Positions 44,413 through 53,363 of a stretch of 64,000 nt of DNA are shown here, one piece after another; the stretch's first letter is position 1; each line of letters opens with the position of its first letter. A program made the position numbers and the translations under genes. The stretch spans positions 4,296,999-4,360,998 of the forward strand of contig NZ_CP025572.1 of assembly GCF_018336975.1 (NCBI RefSeq), written 5' to 3'. Under the pieces are notes generated by a model. That model was not told where the DNA came from, did not search any database, and saw only the letters and a program-made list of their open reading frames with translations. Origin of the DNA: Marinomonas sp. CT5. GTDB taxonomy: Bacteria > Pseudomonadota > Gammaproteobacteria > Pseudomonadales > Marinomonadaceae.

Positions 44413-45189
44413 CTAAAGACAGGTGTAACCACCGTCGATGGCAACGACGGAGCCTGTTAAATAAGTAGATGCATCAGATCCAAGAAATAGAATCATCGCA
44501 GCGATTTCTGAAGGCGAACCTAGTCGACCTAACGGCGTCATTTCTAGCCATTTGTTGAATAACTCCGGCTGTGCGCGCATCTCTAATGTCATATCTGTTG
44601 CAACATACCCCGGCGCCAGAGCATTTACTCTTACGCCTTGTTGTGCCCACTCAACCGCCAAAGCTTTGGTTAGCTGGTGCACGGCCGCTTTGGAAACCAT
44701 GTAGCTTGAAGCAAACTGAGGTTGATTGATGACGTTGCCCGACATAGATCCTAAGTTGATAATCGATCCACCGCCTTGTTTCATCATCTGCGCGGCAAAC
44801 GCTCGGCAAGCCCAGAAAGTGCCGTTGATGTTCACATCAAGCACTTTATTCCAGTCTTCAGAAGAAATGTCGGCCGCTGAATGCAACAAAGCGATTCCAG
44901 CAGAATTCACTAACACATCAATCTGTCCGAAAGTGCTCATCGCATTCTGAGCACAATCAACGATGGCCGCTTCATTCGTTGCGTCGACGGCATAAGTAGA
45001 AATGGTGATGAAGTATTGATTGAGAAGGGTCTCTTTTAGCAATTCCAACGAGGATTGATTGAGATCTATCAGCACCAGATTGGCACCGCAAGCAGCAAAT
45101 GCCGTGGCAGATTCAAGCCCAATACCACTGGCTGCGCCTGTGATAACGACGACTTTTTTTGATAAATCAAAAATATCGGGATAGTTCAT
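44413..45189 (-). CDS. Short-chain dehydrogenase/reductase (SDR), first gene of the operon
   Basis: This 258-residue enzyme has TGAASGIG (residues 17-24), NSAG (about 92-95), a Ser in INLGSMSG and YMVSKAAVH (catalytic Tyr and Lys). It ends with AIDGGYTCL. It resembles sugar-alcohol dehydrogenases of the SDR group. It is the promoter-proximal gene, 14 bases upstream of the aldolase, and its upstream region holds palindromic operators. It probably oxidises the imported polyol or sugar to a ketose. Confidence 0.92.
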   Translation of the reverse strand: MNYPDIFDLSKKVVVITGAASGIGLESATAFAACGANLVLIDLNQSSLELLKETLLNQYFITISTYAVDATNEAAIVDCAQNAMSTFGQIDVLVNSAGIALLHSAADISSEDWNKVLDVNINGTFWACRAFAAQMMKQGGGSIINLGSMSGNVINQPQFASSYMVSKAAVHQLTKALAVEWAQQGVRVNALAPGYVATDMTLEMRAQPELFNKWLEMTPLGRLGSPSEIAAMILFLGSDASTYLTGSVVAIDGGYTCL

Positions 45190-45288
45190 GTCGATCTCTT
45201 TTTTTATTTATTGTTATCAACTCGTCAGAACTAAGCGCCTGCTCATCCTGTAGAAATCACTATAGTGCATGAAATTCGACCATGTCAA

Positions 45289-45332
45289 TCTGGTAATTAC
45301 CAGAAATTGAATTATTTTTGGTCATTACCAGA
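45289..45332. promoter_or_regulatory. Paired GntR-type operators
   Basis: TCTGGTAATTACCAGA (45289-45304) is a perfect 16-bp palindrome. TTTGGTCATTACCAGA (45317-45332) matches it at 14 of 16 positions, 28 bases downstream. The common core TGGT-N4-ACCA lies between the SDR-led operon and the GntR gene terminator, so these are likely sites of the adjacent regulator. Confidence 0.7.
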
Positions 45333-45378
45333 AAAAAGTGATTTTTGAAGGTGTTTTTTATTTCATCAACGCAAAAAA

Positions 45379-45411
45379 AACCTTTGTTTTTTGATTAAAA
45401 AAACAAAGGTT
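45379..45411 (-). terminator. Terminator of the GntR gene
   Basis: AACCTTTGTTTTTT (45379-45392) and AAAAAACAAAGGTT (45398-45411) form a 14-bp stem; on the minus strand it is followed by a run of T residues (from the A-run at 45373-45380). It isolates the regulator gene from the operon. Confidence 0.85.
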
Positions 45412-45456
45412 TACTATGGGGTATAATGTATCAAAGGGCTTTAAAACCCACCTATT

Positions 45457-46314
45457 TTAATTGCTACCGGAATCTCCATTGCTAGTAGCGACATGAATTC
45501 GTGCAACCGCTGAATTATAGTAAGCACGATAAAATTCTAGCGGCATATCATTCGTATCATAGGCAATGGATTCGATTGCGATCACAGGCTGGTCACTGCT
45601 TAGGGCAAGTCGTTCACAGACTTCTACCGATGGCATCGCGGCGGTGAACCAACGCTCCGCTCGCTTTGCTACTAAGCCGTAACGGTCTTTTAGGAGCTGG
45701 AACATAGATTTATCTTCGATATCCAAGTGTTCAAAGTCTGGAACCTTATAACCTGGTAACGAAATAATGGTATGGGTAATGGGCGCGCCATCGGAGTAAT
45801 AGATTCGCCCAATTCGGACGACAGTGCCGTCTTTTGAAAGGTTGAACACGCGTATCTCAGCGTCATCCGCTTTCACTCGACTGAACTCAAATGTTTTTGA
45901 GGTCACAGTGTAGCCGCGCGCTTCTAAATCAGCGTGCACTGACATGTTGGAGGTCAAGAAATCGGTTTCCATGCGAGGCTGAGCAACGAAGACTCCCGTT
46001 CTTGCAACCTTGTAAAGGAGCCCTTCCGTCGCCAGACTACCTAATGCCATACGCACGACCGAGCGAGACACTCCAAAAATTTCGCAGATGGTTTGTTCGG
46101 AGGGTAAGCGCATATCAGGCAGTAAAACCTGACAATGAATCTTGTCAGCTAGTGCATTTTTAAATTGCACCCAAAGCGGTGTATGGGACTTGCGGTCAAA
46201 AAACGCTTTGTCTTTAGCCATCTGGCGCAACGCTTTTGCTGCAGGGCTATTATTTTCATCATTCTTAGGGCGTCCCCTGCTTCGCTTATCCATTTCCACT
46301 GCATCGCCATTCAT
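45457..46314 (-). CDS. GntR-family regulator with UTRA domain
   Basis: This 285-residue protein has an unusual basic N-terminal tail (KRSRGRPKND, residues about 10-19), a GntR winged helix (about 45-115; LPSEQTICEIFGVSRSVVRMALGSL) and a UTRA effector domain (about 140-280; LPGYKVPDFEHLD). UTRA regulators bind phosphorylated sugars and usually repress transport and catabolic genes. It precedes the long operon on the same strand and probably binds the palindromes at 45289-45332. RBS is weak. Confidence 0.9.
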   Translation of the reverse strand: MNGDAVEMDKRSRGRPKNDENNSPAAKALRQMAKDKAFFDRKSHTPLWVQFKNALADKIHCQVLLPDMRLPSEQTICEIFGVSRSVVRMALGSLATEGLLYKVARTGVFVAQPRMETDFLTSNMSVHADLEARGYTVTSKTFEFSRVKADDAEIRVFNLSKDGTVVRIGRIYYSDGAPITHTIISLPGYKVPDFEHLDIEDKSMFQLLKDRYGLVAKRAERWFTAAMPSVEVCERLALSSDQPVIAIESIAYDTNDMPLEFYRAYYNSAVARIHVATSNGDSGSN

Positions 46315-46408
46315 CGATCTTATGCCCTATAACATGTTGTGTTAAGTAGCATTATGCCTGTTTGTGACGGCCCAGTAAAAATATGCATTCTATTAAGACG
46401 TATTACAT

Positions 46409-47626
46409 TTACTTCGCCCCTGCCGCAAGTCGTTCTGCATCAGGCAACCTGCGCAAAAGCGCCATTGCAACACTCCCTATAACAGGCCCCGGAACCAGTA
46501 TCAAAAAGACCCACTGCCACCCGTCTAGCGCATTTGCCAACAGCGGCAATATTGAAATAGCAATCACGGTTAGAGCAAACCCTATGCCTAATTGTAGCGC
46601 CAATGCTGTGCCGACGAAGTCCTTATCCGCTAGCTCTGTCACCGCCGCAGAAAACTGCGCACTGTCGCCGATAATACTCATTCCCCAAATCACGGCCACA
46701 CTCGCCAACAACCAACCCGGGCCATCAAATACGAACCCCATCAGCAATGCACAGCAGCCCGAAACCGACATCATCCCAATCGTGGTATAGCAGCGACCAA
46801 AGCGGTCAGACAGTACTCCACCTAAAATACACCCGACGCTGCCCGATGCCACGACGATAAAACAAAACATGGAGGGTGACCCAAAAGGGAAAGACTCCAA
46901 ATGCAGCGACGCCGCGTTGGCATAGGCCAACAGCCATGCCCACATAGCATAGAGCTCCCACATGTGGCCAAAATACCCCATATTGACGAGGAACAATGGC
47001 TTCGATGTGAAGACCTTCAAACACTGTTTCGGATCAAACAGCGCCTTACCAAATGCATAAGGGCCTTCTTTTACCTTCCATGAAAACAAAACCGCCGCAA
47101 ACAGTGATGTCGATGACGACACCAGGACCACCCATTGCCATTGAATATTGTCCGTGACGGCACGAAATAAATGAGGCGCAGACGAGCCAATCGTCAGCGC
47201 CCCAATCAGAAACCCCAACGCTAAACCTCTTCCCTTGGTAAACCACGTCGCCATCAGTTTCAGTGCGGCAGGGTAGACGCCCGCGAGACACATACCGGTT
47301 AGAAAACGCAATAAAATGGCGACTTCTACCGAGGGGGTTAGCAGTAGCAAACTGTTCGATATGGCAGCTAATAAGGCAGACAGCGCCATTAGTCGATTGA
47401 GGCGGATAATATCAGGCAGATTCACCAACGACGCAGACAAGGCACCAACGACAAAGCCCAGTTGTACTGCGTTGGTTAACCACGATGCAGCATTGTTAGA
47501 TAAGTGCCACACCTTAATTAACTCAGGGATGATGGCCGTCGCTGAGAACCAAGTCGCCAATACGCCTACAACACCTAGGCAGATGACCATCAGGGCGGAC
47601 CATCGGCCTGCGGGTTGGTCTAACAT
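46409..47626 (-). CDS. MFS transporter in CoA-linked operon
   Basis: This 405-residue protein has about 12 membrane segments and GGVLSDRFGRCYTTIG in the central loop as the MFS motif. It starts two bases after the MaoC gene stop, so it is the last gene of the AACS-aldolase operon. A carboxylate importer or exporter for that pathway is the likely role. The exact substrate is unknown. Confidence 0.85.
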   Translation of the reverse strand: MLDQPAGRWSALMVICLGVVGVLATWFSATAIIPELIKVWHLSNNAASWLTNAVQLGFVVGALSASLVNLPDIIRLNRLMALSALLAAISNSLLLLTPSVEVAILLRFLTGMCLAGVYPAALKLMATWFTKGRGLALGFLIGALTIGSSAPHLFRAVTDNIQWQWVVLVSSSTSLFAAVLFSWKVKEGPYAFGKALFDPKQCLKVFTSKPLFLVNMGYFGHMWELYAMWAWLLAYANAASLHLESFPFGSPSMFCFIVVASGSVGCILGGVLSDRFGRCYTTIGMMSVSGCCALLMGFVFDGPGWLLASVAVIWGMSIIGDSAQFSAAVTELADKDFVGTALALQLGIGFALTVIAISILPLLANALDGWQWVFLILVPGPVIGSVAMALLRRLPDAERLAAGAK

Positions 47627-47628
47627 TA

Positions 47629-48078
47629 TTAAAGATCCTTCAGTGGCATGGTATAAGTGGTAGCAGTACCTTCAATACACACGTCTCCGGTACTGTCGAT
47701 AACCGTGGTCTTGAGTTGGCAAATTGGTTTATCGTCACGCACGCTGACCACTTCTACGCGCCCGGTAATGGTTTCATTAACACCAACGGCTTTTTTGAAA
47801 TTCCATTGAACACCTAAAAACACAGTACCAGGCCCGGGCACACGTTCTGCAACGACCGCATTTAATATGCCAGAAGAAACTCCTCCTTGGACAATGATTT
47901 TGCCAAAAGGCGTCTTTTCCGCTAACGCTTTGTCATAGTGAACGGGATTATGATCCCCTGTCATTTGAGTAAATGCCGTTATATCCTCCGCACAAGTCGT
48001 GCGACTGATTTCCGCCACATCTCCCACAGCGGGCTGAGCGTGCATAGTATTCGTCCAAGCGTTATTTTTATTTGTCAT
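47629..48078 (-). CDS. MaoC-like (R)-specific enoyl-CoA hydratase
   Basis: This 149-residue hot-dog protein has the hydratase-2 signature FTQMTGDHNPVHYDKALA with catalytic Asp42 and His47. It adds water to an enoyl-CoA. It overlaps the DUF35 gene by 11 bases. Single hot-dog MaoC partners of DUF35 proteins occur in steroid-type hydratase complexes such as ChsH1/ChsH2. The start is ATG 48078. Confidence 0.9.
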   Translation of the reverse strand: MTNKNNAWTNTMHAQPAVGDVAEISRTTCAEDITAFTQMTGDHNPVHYDKALAEKTPFGKIIVQGGVSSGILNAVVAERVPGPGTVFLGVQWNFKKAVGVNETITGRVEVVSVRDDKPICQLKTTVIDSTGDVCIEGTATTYTMPLKDL

Positions 48079-48505
48079 GATGATTGTCCTCAGGGATGGT
48101 AAAAGCGGGCATTAGTTGTCCGCCGATATTGATGGTTTTAAAGCAAACCGCTCGCCCAACTTCTAGTTGCTCGGGCTCTAACAACAAAAGTGCCAACATA
48201 CTAGGGCCTTCATCTAACTGAATAATGCCAACGGTATAAGGCGTCACAGCCGACCAACCAGGGTGACCAGGCTTCCATATAGTGGTGTGGGTTTTGATCG
48301 TCGCTTGTCCAGACACTTGACGCCACGTCAACTGATCGCTCCAACAAAAGGGGCATATTTCGCGCGGATAAAATACATACGACTGGCAACATTCACAGTA
48401 TTGCGTATGCAGCTCACCGTTGGCGGCTGCTTGCCAAAACGGCTCTGTAAGCGGGATTTTAGTCGGGCCGGGGACTTTCAGCGGCGCAAAATCAAACGAT
48501 TTCAT
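48068..48505 (-). CDS. DUF35 OB-fold, zinc-ribbon protein
   Basis: This 145-residue protein has the rubredoxin-like zinc ribbon with Cys37, Cys40, Cys51 and Cys54 (CECC...CPFC) and a C-terminal OB-fold typical of DUF35. Such proteins act as partners of thiolase-like enzymes, presenting acyl-CoA. It starts in the ATGA overlap with the aldolase-like gene and overlaps the MaoC gene. This order matches Ltp2-ChsH2-type arrangements, where the DUF35 domain is required for aldolase activity. Confidence 0.9.
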   Translation of the reverse strand: MKSFDFAPLKVPGPTKIPLTEPFWQAAANGELHTQYCECCQSYVFYPREICPFCWSDQLTWRQVSGQATIKTHTTIWKPGHPGWSAVTPYTVGIIQLDEGPSMLALLLLEPEQLEVGRAVCFKTINIGGQLMPAFTIPEDNHHDK

Positions 48506-49686
48506 TGGCCTTCTCCTAGATTGTCTAGTGCGACCTTTTCACTGGCGAGTACCAAAGCTACTGCTTCAGATAAGGTGGCTCCGTTTCCCGTCACAAGGGC
48601 ATACTGTGCGGAGCGGATCTGACGGCCATGGGCTGTCTCTCTGAGCTGATGAACGGCCTCAACCACATGCGTCATTCCCCCGGCTAAATCAGGTTGCCCA
48701 AAGCCAAGTTGTCCGCCATGCGTATTCATAGGACAGCTACCATCGTAGCCAAAGGTATTGTGACGTAAGAAATCGCCAAATTTTCCGGGTGGACAAATAC
48801 CACTGTCTTCCAGTGTCAGCGCCACCATAATCGTGTAGCAGTCATACAAAGACAGCAAATCCATATCCGTAACCGATGTATTCGATTGCTTAAACGCCTG
48901 CGCCATCGAAGGCTTTAGAGGGCCAGACGTTAGATCAGGCGCTTGAGATAATGCGCGATGTGTCACTTTCTCCCCCGCTCCCATTAAATAAGCGGCGGGT
49001 TTATTGAGCGCTTTGGCACGCTCGACAGACGTGACGATGACCGCTTCTGCCCCTGCGACTGGCATGACAATTTCGTACAAATGCAAAGGCTCTGCGATAA
49101 GGGGTGATTGCAAAACATCGCTCGCATCACATGGCTTACCGTTGAAAATGGCATGGGGATGATACTGCGCATTATGACGCGCCCATTGCGTAATCAGCGC
49201 AAAGTCCTCGTCCTTCGACTGAAAAGCGGTCATATGGGCTTGTTTAAGTTGCGCATACGTTGTGTTGGCGCCCGAGGCACCAAAGGGGACATCAAACTCA
49301 CGAATCGGATTGCGATTTGGGCTTCGTGGAACCTCAGGATTACGATGATTTCCCAGCACACAGAGCACGGTATGACACATCCCTGCTTCGATAGCGGCGG
49401 CGGCACGCCATATCATCCCTGGGCCAGACGCACCGCCTAGATCCACGACATTCGCCATATTTGGTTGTAAGCCGAGGTATTCTGCCACAGTCGCGGGTAC
49501 GTGCTGGGGAGTCTCGCCTACCTGAGGGCCGACCAGTAAGCCATCGATGTCAGACTTACGGATGCCCGCGTCTTTCAACGCGAGCGCTGATGCTTGGGCC
49601 AGCATCCCTAGCGTGCTCGCGCCGTTGGTCACTCGACAAGGTTTGAGTTCTCCTACACCAATAATAGCGGCCTTGGGCTGGCTCAT
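48502..49686 (-). CDS. Thiolase-fold lipid-transfer (Ltp2-like) protein lacking the nucleophilic Cys
   Basis: This 394-residue protein has the thiolase fold and GGQLGFGQPDLAGGMTHVVEA. At the place of the thiolase Cys-A-S-G it reads DLGGASG, so residue 85 is Gly instead of Cys. Loss of this Cys is the mark of the SCP-x/Ltp2 group, in which Ltp2 performs retro-aldol cleavage. The ATG overlaps the ligase stop by four bases. With DUF35 and MaoC partners it probably cleaves a hydrated CoA ester. Substrate unknown. Confidence 0.88.
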   Translation of the reverse strand: MSQPKAAIIGVGELKPCRVTNGASTLGMLAQASALALKDAGIRKSDIDGLLVGPQVGETPQHVPATVAEYLGLQPNMANVVDLGGASGPGMIWRAAAAIEAGMCHTVLCVLGNHRNPEVPRSPNRNPIREFDVPFGASGANTTYAQLKQAHMTAFQSKDEDFALITQWARHNAQYHPHAIFNGKPCDASDVLQSPLIAEPLHLYEIVMPVAGAEAVIVTSVERAKALNKPAAYLMGAGEKVTHRALSQAPDLTSGPLKPSMAQAFKQSNTSVTDMDLLSLYDCYTIMVALTLEDSGICPPGKFGDFLRHNTFGYDGSCPMNTHGGQLGFGQPDLAGGMTHVVEAVHQLRETAHGRQIRSAQYALVTGNGATLSEAVALVLASEKVALDNLGEGQ

Positions 49687-51623
49687 AACGCACGCTCCTG
49701 AGCAAGGTTTCGATATTGCTCAAGGCATTGTGGGTTTTGTAACGAAGCCACGTTGTTCACCGGTTTGCCAAGTAATGATGACTGAGCTGCACCTTCAACA
49801 CGCTTACCATTCAGGGTGTACGGCACATCGTCTACTAAATAGATCGCAGCGGGGACGTGTCGAGGTGAACAGGCCATTCTGATACTTTTACGTATCCGCT
49901 GAGCCAATCCATCATGAGCAGTCACGTCTTCTCTTAGCTGAATACACAAGACAATTTCTTCGTCTCCCGCAATCGGGCGACCAAAGACAACACAATCTTC
50001 GATCTCTTTGATACCTTCACAGGCATTATAGATATCAGCGGTGCCAATTCGGACCCCGCCGGGATTGAGTGTATTGTCGGAACGGCCGTAGATAACTGCG
50101 GTGCCATCACTGTTCATTTGAGCGTGGTCGCCATGCACCCAAATTTCATCCCTGTCTGAGAAATACGTTTTCTTGTACCGTGCGAAGCCATCCTCACCCC
50201 AAAACGAAAGAGGCATCGACGGGAAAGGCTCGGTACATACCAGATTGCCTTGTCTCCCCATAACAGGCGCCCCTCGATTATCCAGCACATTGATGGCCAT
50301 CCCTAGAGCCTTAGCGGTTAAGGTCCCTTTTCGCAATGAGTGCCAAGGCGACCCCAGTAAGAAACAGCCCATCAATTCGGTACCGCCCGAAATAGACGAA
50401 AAACCAACCTGCTTTGAAATCGCTGAGTAGATCCAATCATATTGGCTCGGCGCAACTGGGCTGCCGGCCGATAAGAGCCAACGTAATGACGACAAATCAT
50501 GGTGTTGCTGGGGTTCAAATTCGGCTTCAGCGAGCGTCCCCAGATACTTTGGAGAGATACCTAAATGAGTGAGCTGTTCTTGCTCGACAACTCGCCATAA
50601 AGGCGCGCAATCCAATCCGGCTTGTTGCTTTAAAATGGGAGCGCCGTCATATAAAACCAGTACTGCATCACAACCTAGCGCGGCTACAATCCAGTGATAC
50701 ATCATCCAAGCGGTGTTGGTGTACCACAGCACCCGATCTCCCTTACGCACATCATTATGCAGCAAATGCTCTTTTAATTGCTGCAGAAGTACTCCCCCAG
50801 TGCGATGAACAATCGCTTTGGGAACGCCCGTTGTACCCGAGGTATATAAGATATAAGCCGGATCATCGAAGCCGACACGCGTAAACTCTAGGTTTGCTTC
50901 ATCTCCAAAATCAGACCAGTGCGTGACCTTATCTTGGGGTTCTAAACTGTGGGGCCCGACGATGACTAACTGCTCAACACTTTCTATGCGTTGTGCCAAT
51001 AACAGTGCAGATTGTGAGATGTCATGCTGTTTGCCAGCGTATTGAAAAGTGGGCTCTACGAACAGGAGCTTGGGAGTAACCTGACCAATCCGATCTATAA
51101 TGGCCTCTACCCCAAAATCTGGAGAGCACGAGGTCCATACGCCGCCGACAGCTAAGGTCGCCAAATGCGTCACCAAACAGGAGAATTTATTGGGCATCAC
51201 GACCGCAACTCGGTCTCCTGGCTCAATCCCCGCTTGCCTTAAACCTTGAGCCACGCGTGCGACTTCTGCACGCACCTCATCCGCACTATAAACCTGCCGA
51301 TCGCCAGATTCATTGGTTTCAATCACGCAAGGCGCGCTGCCCGTCTGTTTGAGTAAATTCTCCGCTAGATTTAACCGCGCAGAAGGAAAGAACTGTGATT
51401 CCGTCATCCAGTGCTCAGCGTTAGAGACAAATATATCGCTCCCTTTTTCGCCTATCACCCCTGCGAAATCCCACACTTGGGACCAGAAACCGTCTAGGTC
51501 GCTGATTGACCATCGATGCAACGCATCATAATCATGATTTGGTAAACCAACCTGATGAGCAAAACGTGTTAAAGCACAATCGTCTTTCATTGATTGCGTC
51601 GGTGACCACAATGACTGATTCAC
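49683..51623 (-). CDS. Acetoacetate-CoA ligase-like acyl-CoA synthetase
   Basis: This 646-residue enzyme has the AMP-binding motif LYTSGTTGVPKAIVHRTGG, the later YGRSDNTLNPGGVRIG hinge and the catalytic Lys in TLNGKRVEG, all in the order of acetoacetyl-CoA synthetases, with their usual length of about 650. It forms an acyl-CoA from ATP, CoA and an acid; acetoacetate is the best guess but a related beta-keto or branched acid is possible. It is the first gene of the leftward operon and diverges from a thiolase gene across 163 bases with an inverted repeat. Confidence 0.9.
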   Translation of the reverse strand: MNQSLWSPTQSMKDDCALTRFAHQVGLPNHDYDALHRWSISDLDGFWSQVWDFAGVIGEKGSDIFVSNAEHWMTESQFFPSARLNLAENLLKQTGSAPCVIETNESGDRQVYSADEVRAEVARVAQGLRQAGIEPGDRVAVVMPNKFSCLVTHLATLAVGGVWTSCSPDFGVEAIIDRIGQVTPKLLFVEPTFQYAGKQHDISQSALLLAQRIESVEQLVIVGPHSLEPQDKVTHWSDFGDEANLEFTRVGFDDPAYILYTSGTTGVPKAIVHRTGGVLLQQLKEHLLHNDVRKGDRVLWYTNTAWMMYHWIVAALGCDAVLVLYDGAPILKQQAGLDCAPLWRVVEQEQLTHLGISPKYLGTLAEAEFEPQQHHDLSSLRWLLSAGSPVAPSQYDWIYSAISKQVGFSSISGGTELMGCFLLGSPWHSLRKGTLTAKALGMAINVLDNRGAPVMGRQGNLVCTEPFPSMPLSFWGEDGFARYKKTYFSDRDEIWVHGDHAQMNSDGTAVIYGRSDNTLNPGGVRIGTADIYNACEGIKEIEDCVVFGRPIAGDEEIVLCIQLREDVTAHDGLAQRIRKSIRMACSPRHVPAAIYLVDDVPYTLNGKRVEGAAQSSLLGKPVNNVASLQNPQCLEQYRNLAQERAL

Positions 51624-51698
51624 ATTCCTTACCTCTTAACAGTGTGCCTAATTCGCACAATTTGTTTTTATTTTTGTATTTATCTAAGAATCAAGACT

Positions 51699-51743
51699 AT
51701 TCTAAGTATACTCAGAAATCAATATTCTGGTTATACTTAGAAT
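51699..51743. promoter_or_regulatory. Inverted repeat between divergent ligase and thiolase genes
   Basis: ATTCTAAGTATA (51699-51710) and TATACTTAGAAT (51732-51743) are perfect 12-bp inverted repeats, with 21 bases between. A third similar word (TCTAAGAATC) lies just left of it. Its position between the two divergent genes suggests an operator shared by both. No regulator gene is adjacent to match it. Confidence 0.55.
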
Positions 51744-51786
51744 ATCAAATCAATAGAACAACAAAAATGCTGAATAGGTTGATGCT

Positions 51787-52962
51787 ATGAACGAGGTCTA
51801 CATTGTTGCGGGGAAACGGTCGCCAATTGCCAAACTATCAGGAGGGTTAACTGATCTGAACGCCGCGGACATTGGCGCTCAAGTTATCGCTCATATGTTG
51901 CAGGAGTTAGACCTAGATCCAACGCACATAGATGAGGTTATTATTGGGCAAGTACTTACTGGCGGTGCGGGGCAGAATCCCGCAAGGCAAGCAGCATTAC
52001 TCGCAGGGCTTGCGCCTAACGTTAGCGCCTTTACGGTGAACAAGGTCTGTGGGGGTGGGCAAAAATCTATTCACCTAGCGGCTCAAGCAATTAAAGCAGG
52101 CGATGCGAACCTGATTATTGCGGGCGGGCAAGACTCTATGAGCAATGCCCCTCAATTGATCATGTCCAATCAGATCGCAGCAAAACAACGCCCTCTCAAA
52201 ATCCAAGACAGTATGATTATTGATGGCTTATGGGATGCGTTTCATAACCTTCACATGGGTGACACGGTCGAACATCTTATCGCCAGATGGCAAATATCGC
52301 GGGAAGAGCAGGATCGCTTCGCGCACCATTCACAGTTAAAAGCCGATGATGCCATACGATCCAATCGCTTTGATGCAGAACTGACCCCCATTAAACTCCC
52401 TTCTAAGCAAGGCGATATTTACTTCAGCAAGGATGAGCACCCTTACCTATCTTCATTAGAAAAACTGGCGCGACTTAAGCCGGCTTTTTGCGAAACGGGC
52501 ACCATCACAGTAGGCAATGCATCCGGTCTAAACGACGGTGCTGCGGCCGTTCTCGTCGCAAGTGAACAGGCTTTATTAACAGCCAACTTGGACCCCGTTG
52601 TACGCATTGCTTCCTATGCGTCGTTTGCACTAGAGCCAATGAATATGGGACTTGGCCCAATCGGTGCTACCCAAAAAGCGCTGCATATAGCAGGCTGGGA
52701 CATAGGTCAAATAGAACTAGCAGAGATCAATGAAGCCTTTGCTGGACAATCTATCATCGTCTTGAGAGAACTTGGCATTGACCCTGAAATCGTCAACGTT
52801 AACGGCGGCGCTATCGCCCTCGGTCATCCTTTAGCAGGATCGGGTTGTCGCATTGTTGTCTCACTGCTGCACGAGATGCAGCGCCGATCAGCCAAAAAGG
52901 GTGTGGCGACGTTATGCATTGGAGGCGGGATGGGCGTAGCGATCTGCCTAGAACGGTGCTGA
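51787..52962 (+). CDS. Acetyl-CoA acetyltransferase (thiolase)
   Basis: This 391-residue thiolase has the nucleophilic Cys88 (NKVCGGGQKSI), the catalytic His in GHPLAGSG and the second Cys in CIGGGMGVA. It cleaves acetoacetyl-CoA to two acetyl-CoA, or the reverse. Its divergence from an acetoacetate-CoA ligase fits acetoacetate utilisation. The GGG after Cys88 differs slightly from the usual GSG. It is single, with no gene behind it on the same strand. Confidence 0.93.
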   Translation: MNEVYIVAGKRSPIAKLSGGLTDLNAADIGAQVIAHMLQELDLDPTHIDEVIIGQVLTGGAGQNPARQAALLAGLAPNVSAFTVNKVCGGGQKSIHLAAQAIKAGDANLIIAGGQDSMSNAPQLIMSNQIAAKQRPLKIQDSMIIDGLWDAFHNLHMGDTVEHLIARWQISREEQDRFAHHSQLKADDAIRSNRFDAELTPIKLPSKQGDIYFSKDEHPYLSSLEKLARLKPAFCETGTITVGNASGLNDGAAAVLVASEQALLTANLDPVVRIASYASFALEPMNMGLGPIGATQKALHIAGWDIGQIELAEINEAFAGQSIIVLRELGIDPEIVNVNGGAIALGHPLAGSGCRIVVSLLHEMQRRSAKKGVATLCIGGGMGVAICLERC

Positions 52963-52985
52963 AAGCCACATGATTAAACGACCAA

Positions 52986-53261
52986 CTAGGTTCGTTTTAC
53001 CCTAACAACTTTCATGATTTCAACCGGAATGCCGGCAACCATTTCTTGCGTGGGGTAGTAGGTTAAATTGACACGAGCACCACGTAATGTGCGGTATTTC
53101 CCCTGGCGTTTAAAGCGGAAAGGCACGTCGTAGCCTTCAATCATTAGGGTATGAAGAACCCAATCTTCTTGAGGTCGTTGGGCGTGAGATTTGACTTTAA
53201 GCGCATCAGAATGGATAAGCTCGTCATTGTTTTTTAATAAAGACTCAGGATCAGATTTCAC
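52986..53261 (-). CDS. Conserved hypothetical protein (91 aa)
   Basis: This 91-residue soluble-looking protein has no signal or membrane segment. The core DWVLHTLMIEGYDVPFRF...GARVNLTYYPT reads as conserved beta strands of a small beta domain, a pattern I associate with uncharacterised proteins in pseudomonads and relatives. The start is a GTG preceded by AGAGAAG. It lies convergent to the thiolase gene with only 23 bases between stops and upstream of nothing on its strand. No function is assigned. Confidence 0.65.
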   Translation of the reverse strand: MKSDPESLLKNNDELIHSDALKVKSHAQRPQEDWVLHTLMIEGYDVPFRFKRQGKYRTLRGARVNLTYYPTQEMVAGIPVEIMKVVRVKRT

Positions 53262-53363
53262 TGGCAGCTTCTCTTCTTACTGATGAAAGCCTCTTAGTAT
53301 GACACAAATACCAGCAATCTTAAAAAATTTGGTTATTTTTTGTTCAATTCAAAATAAACAAAC

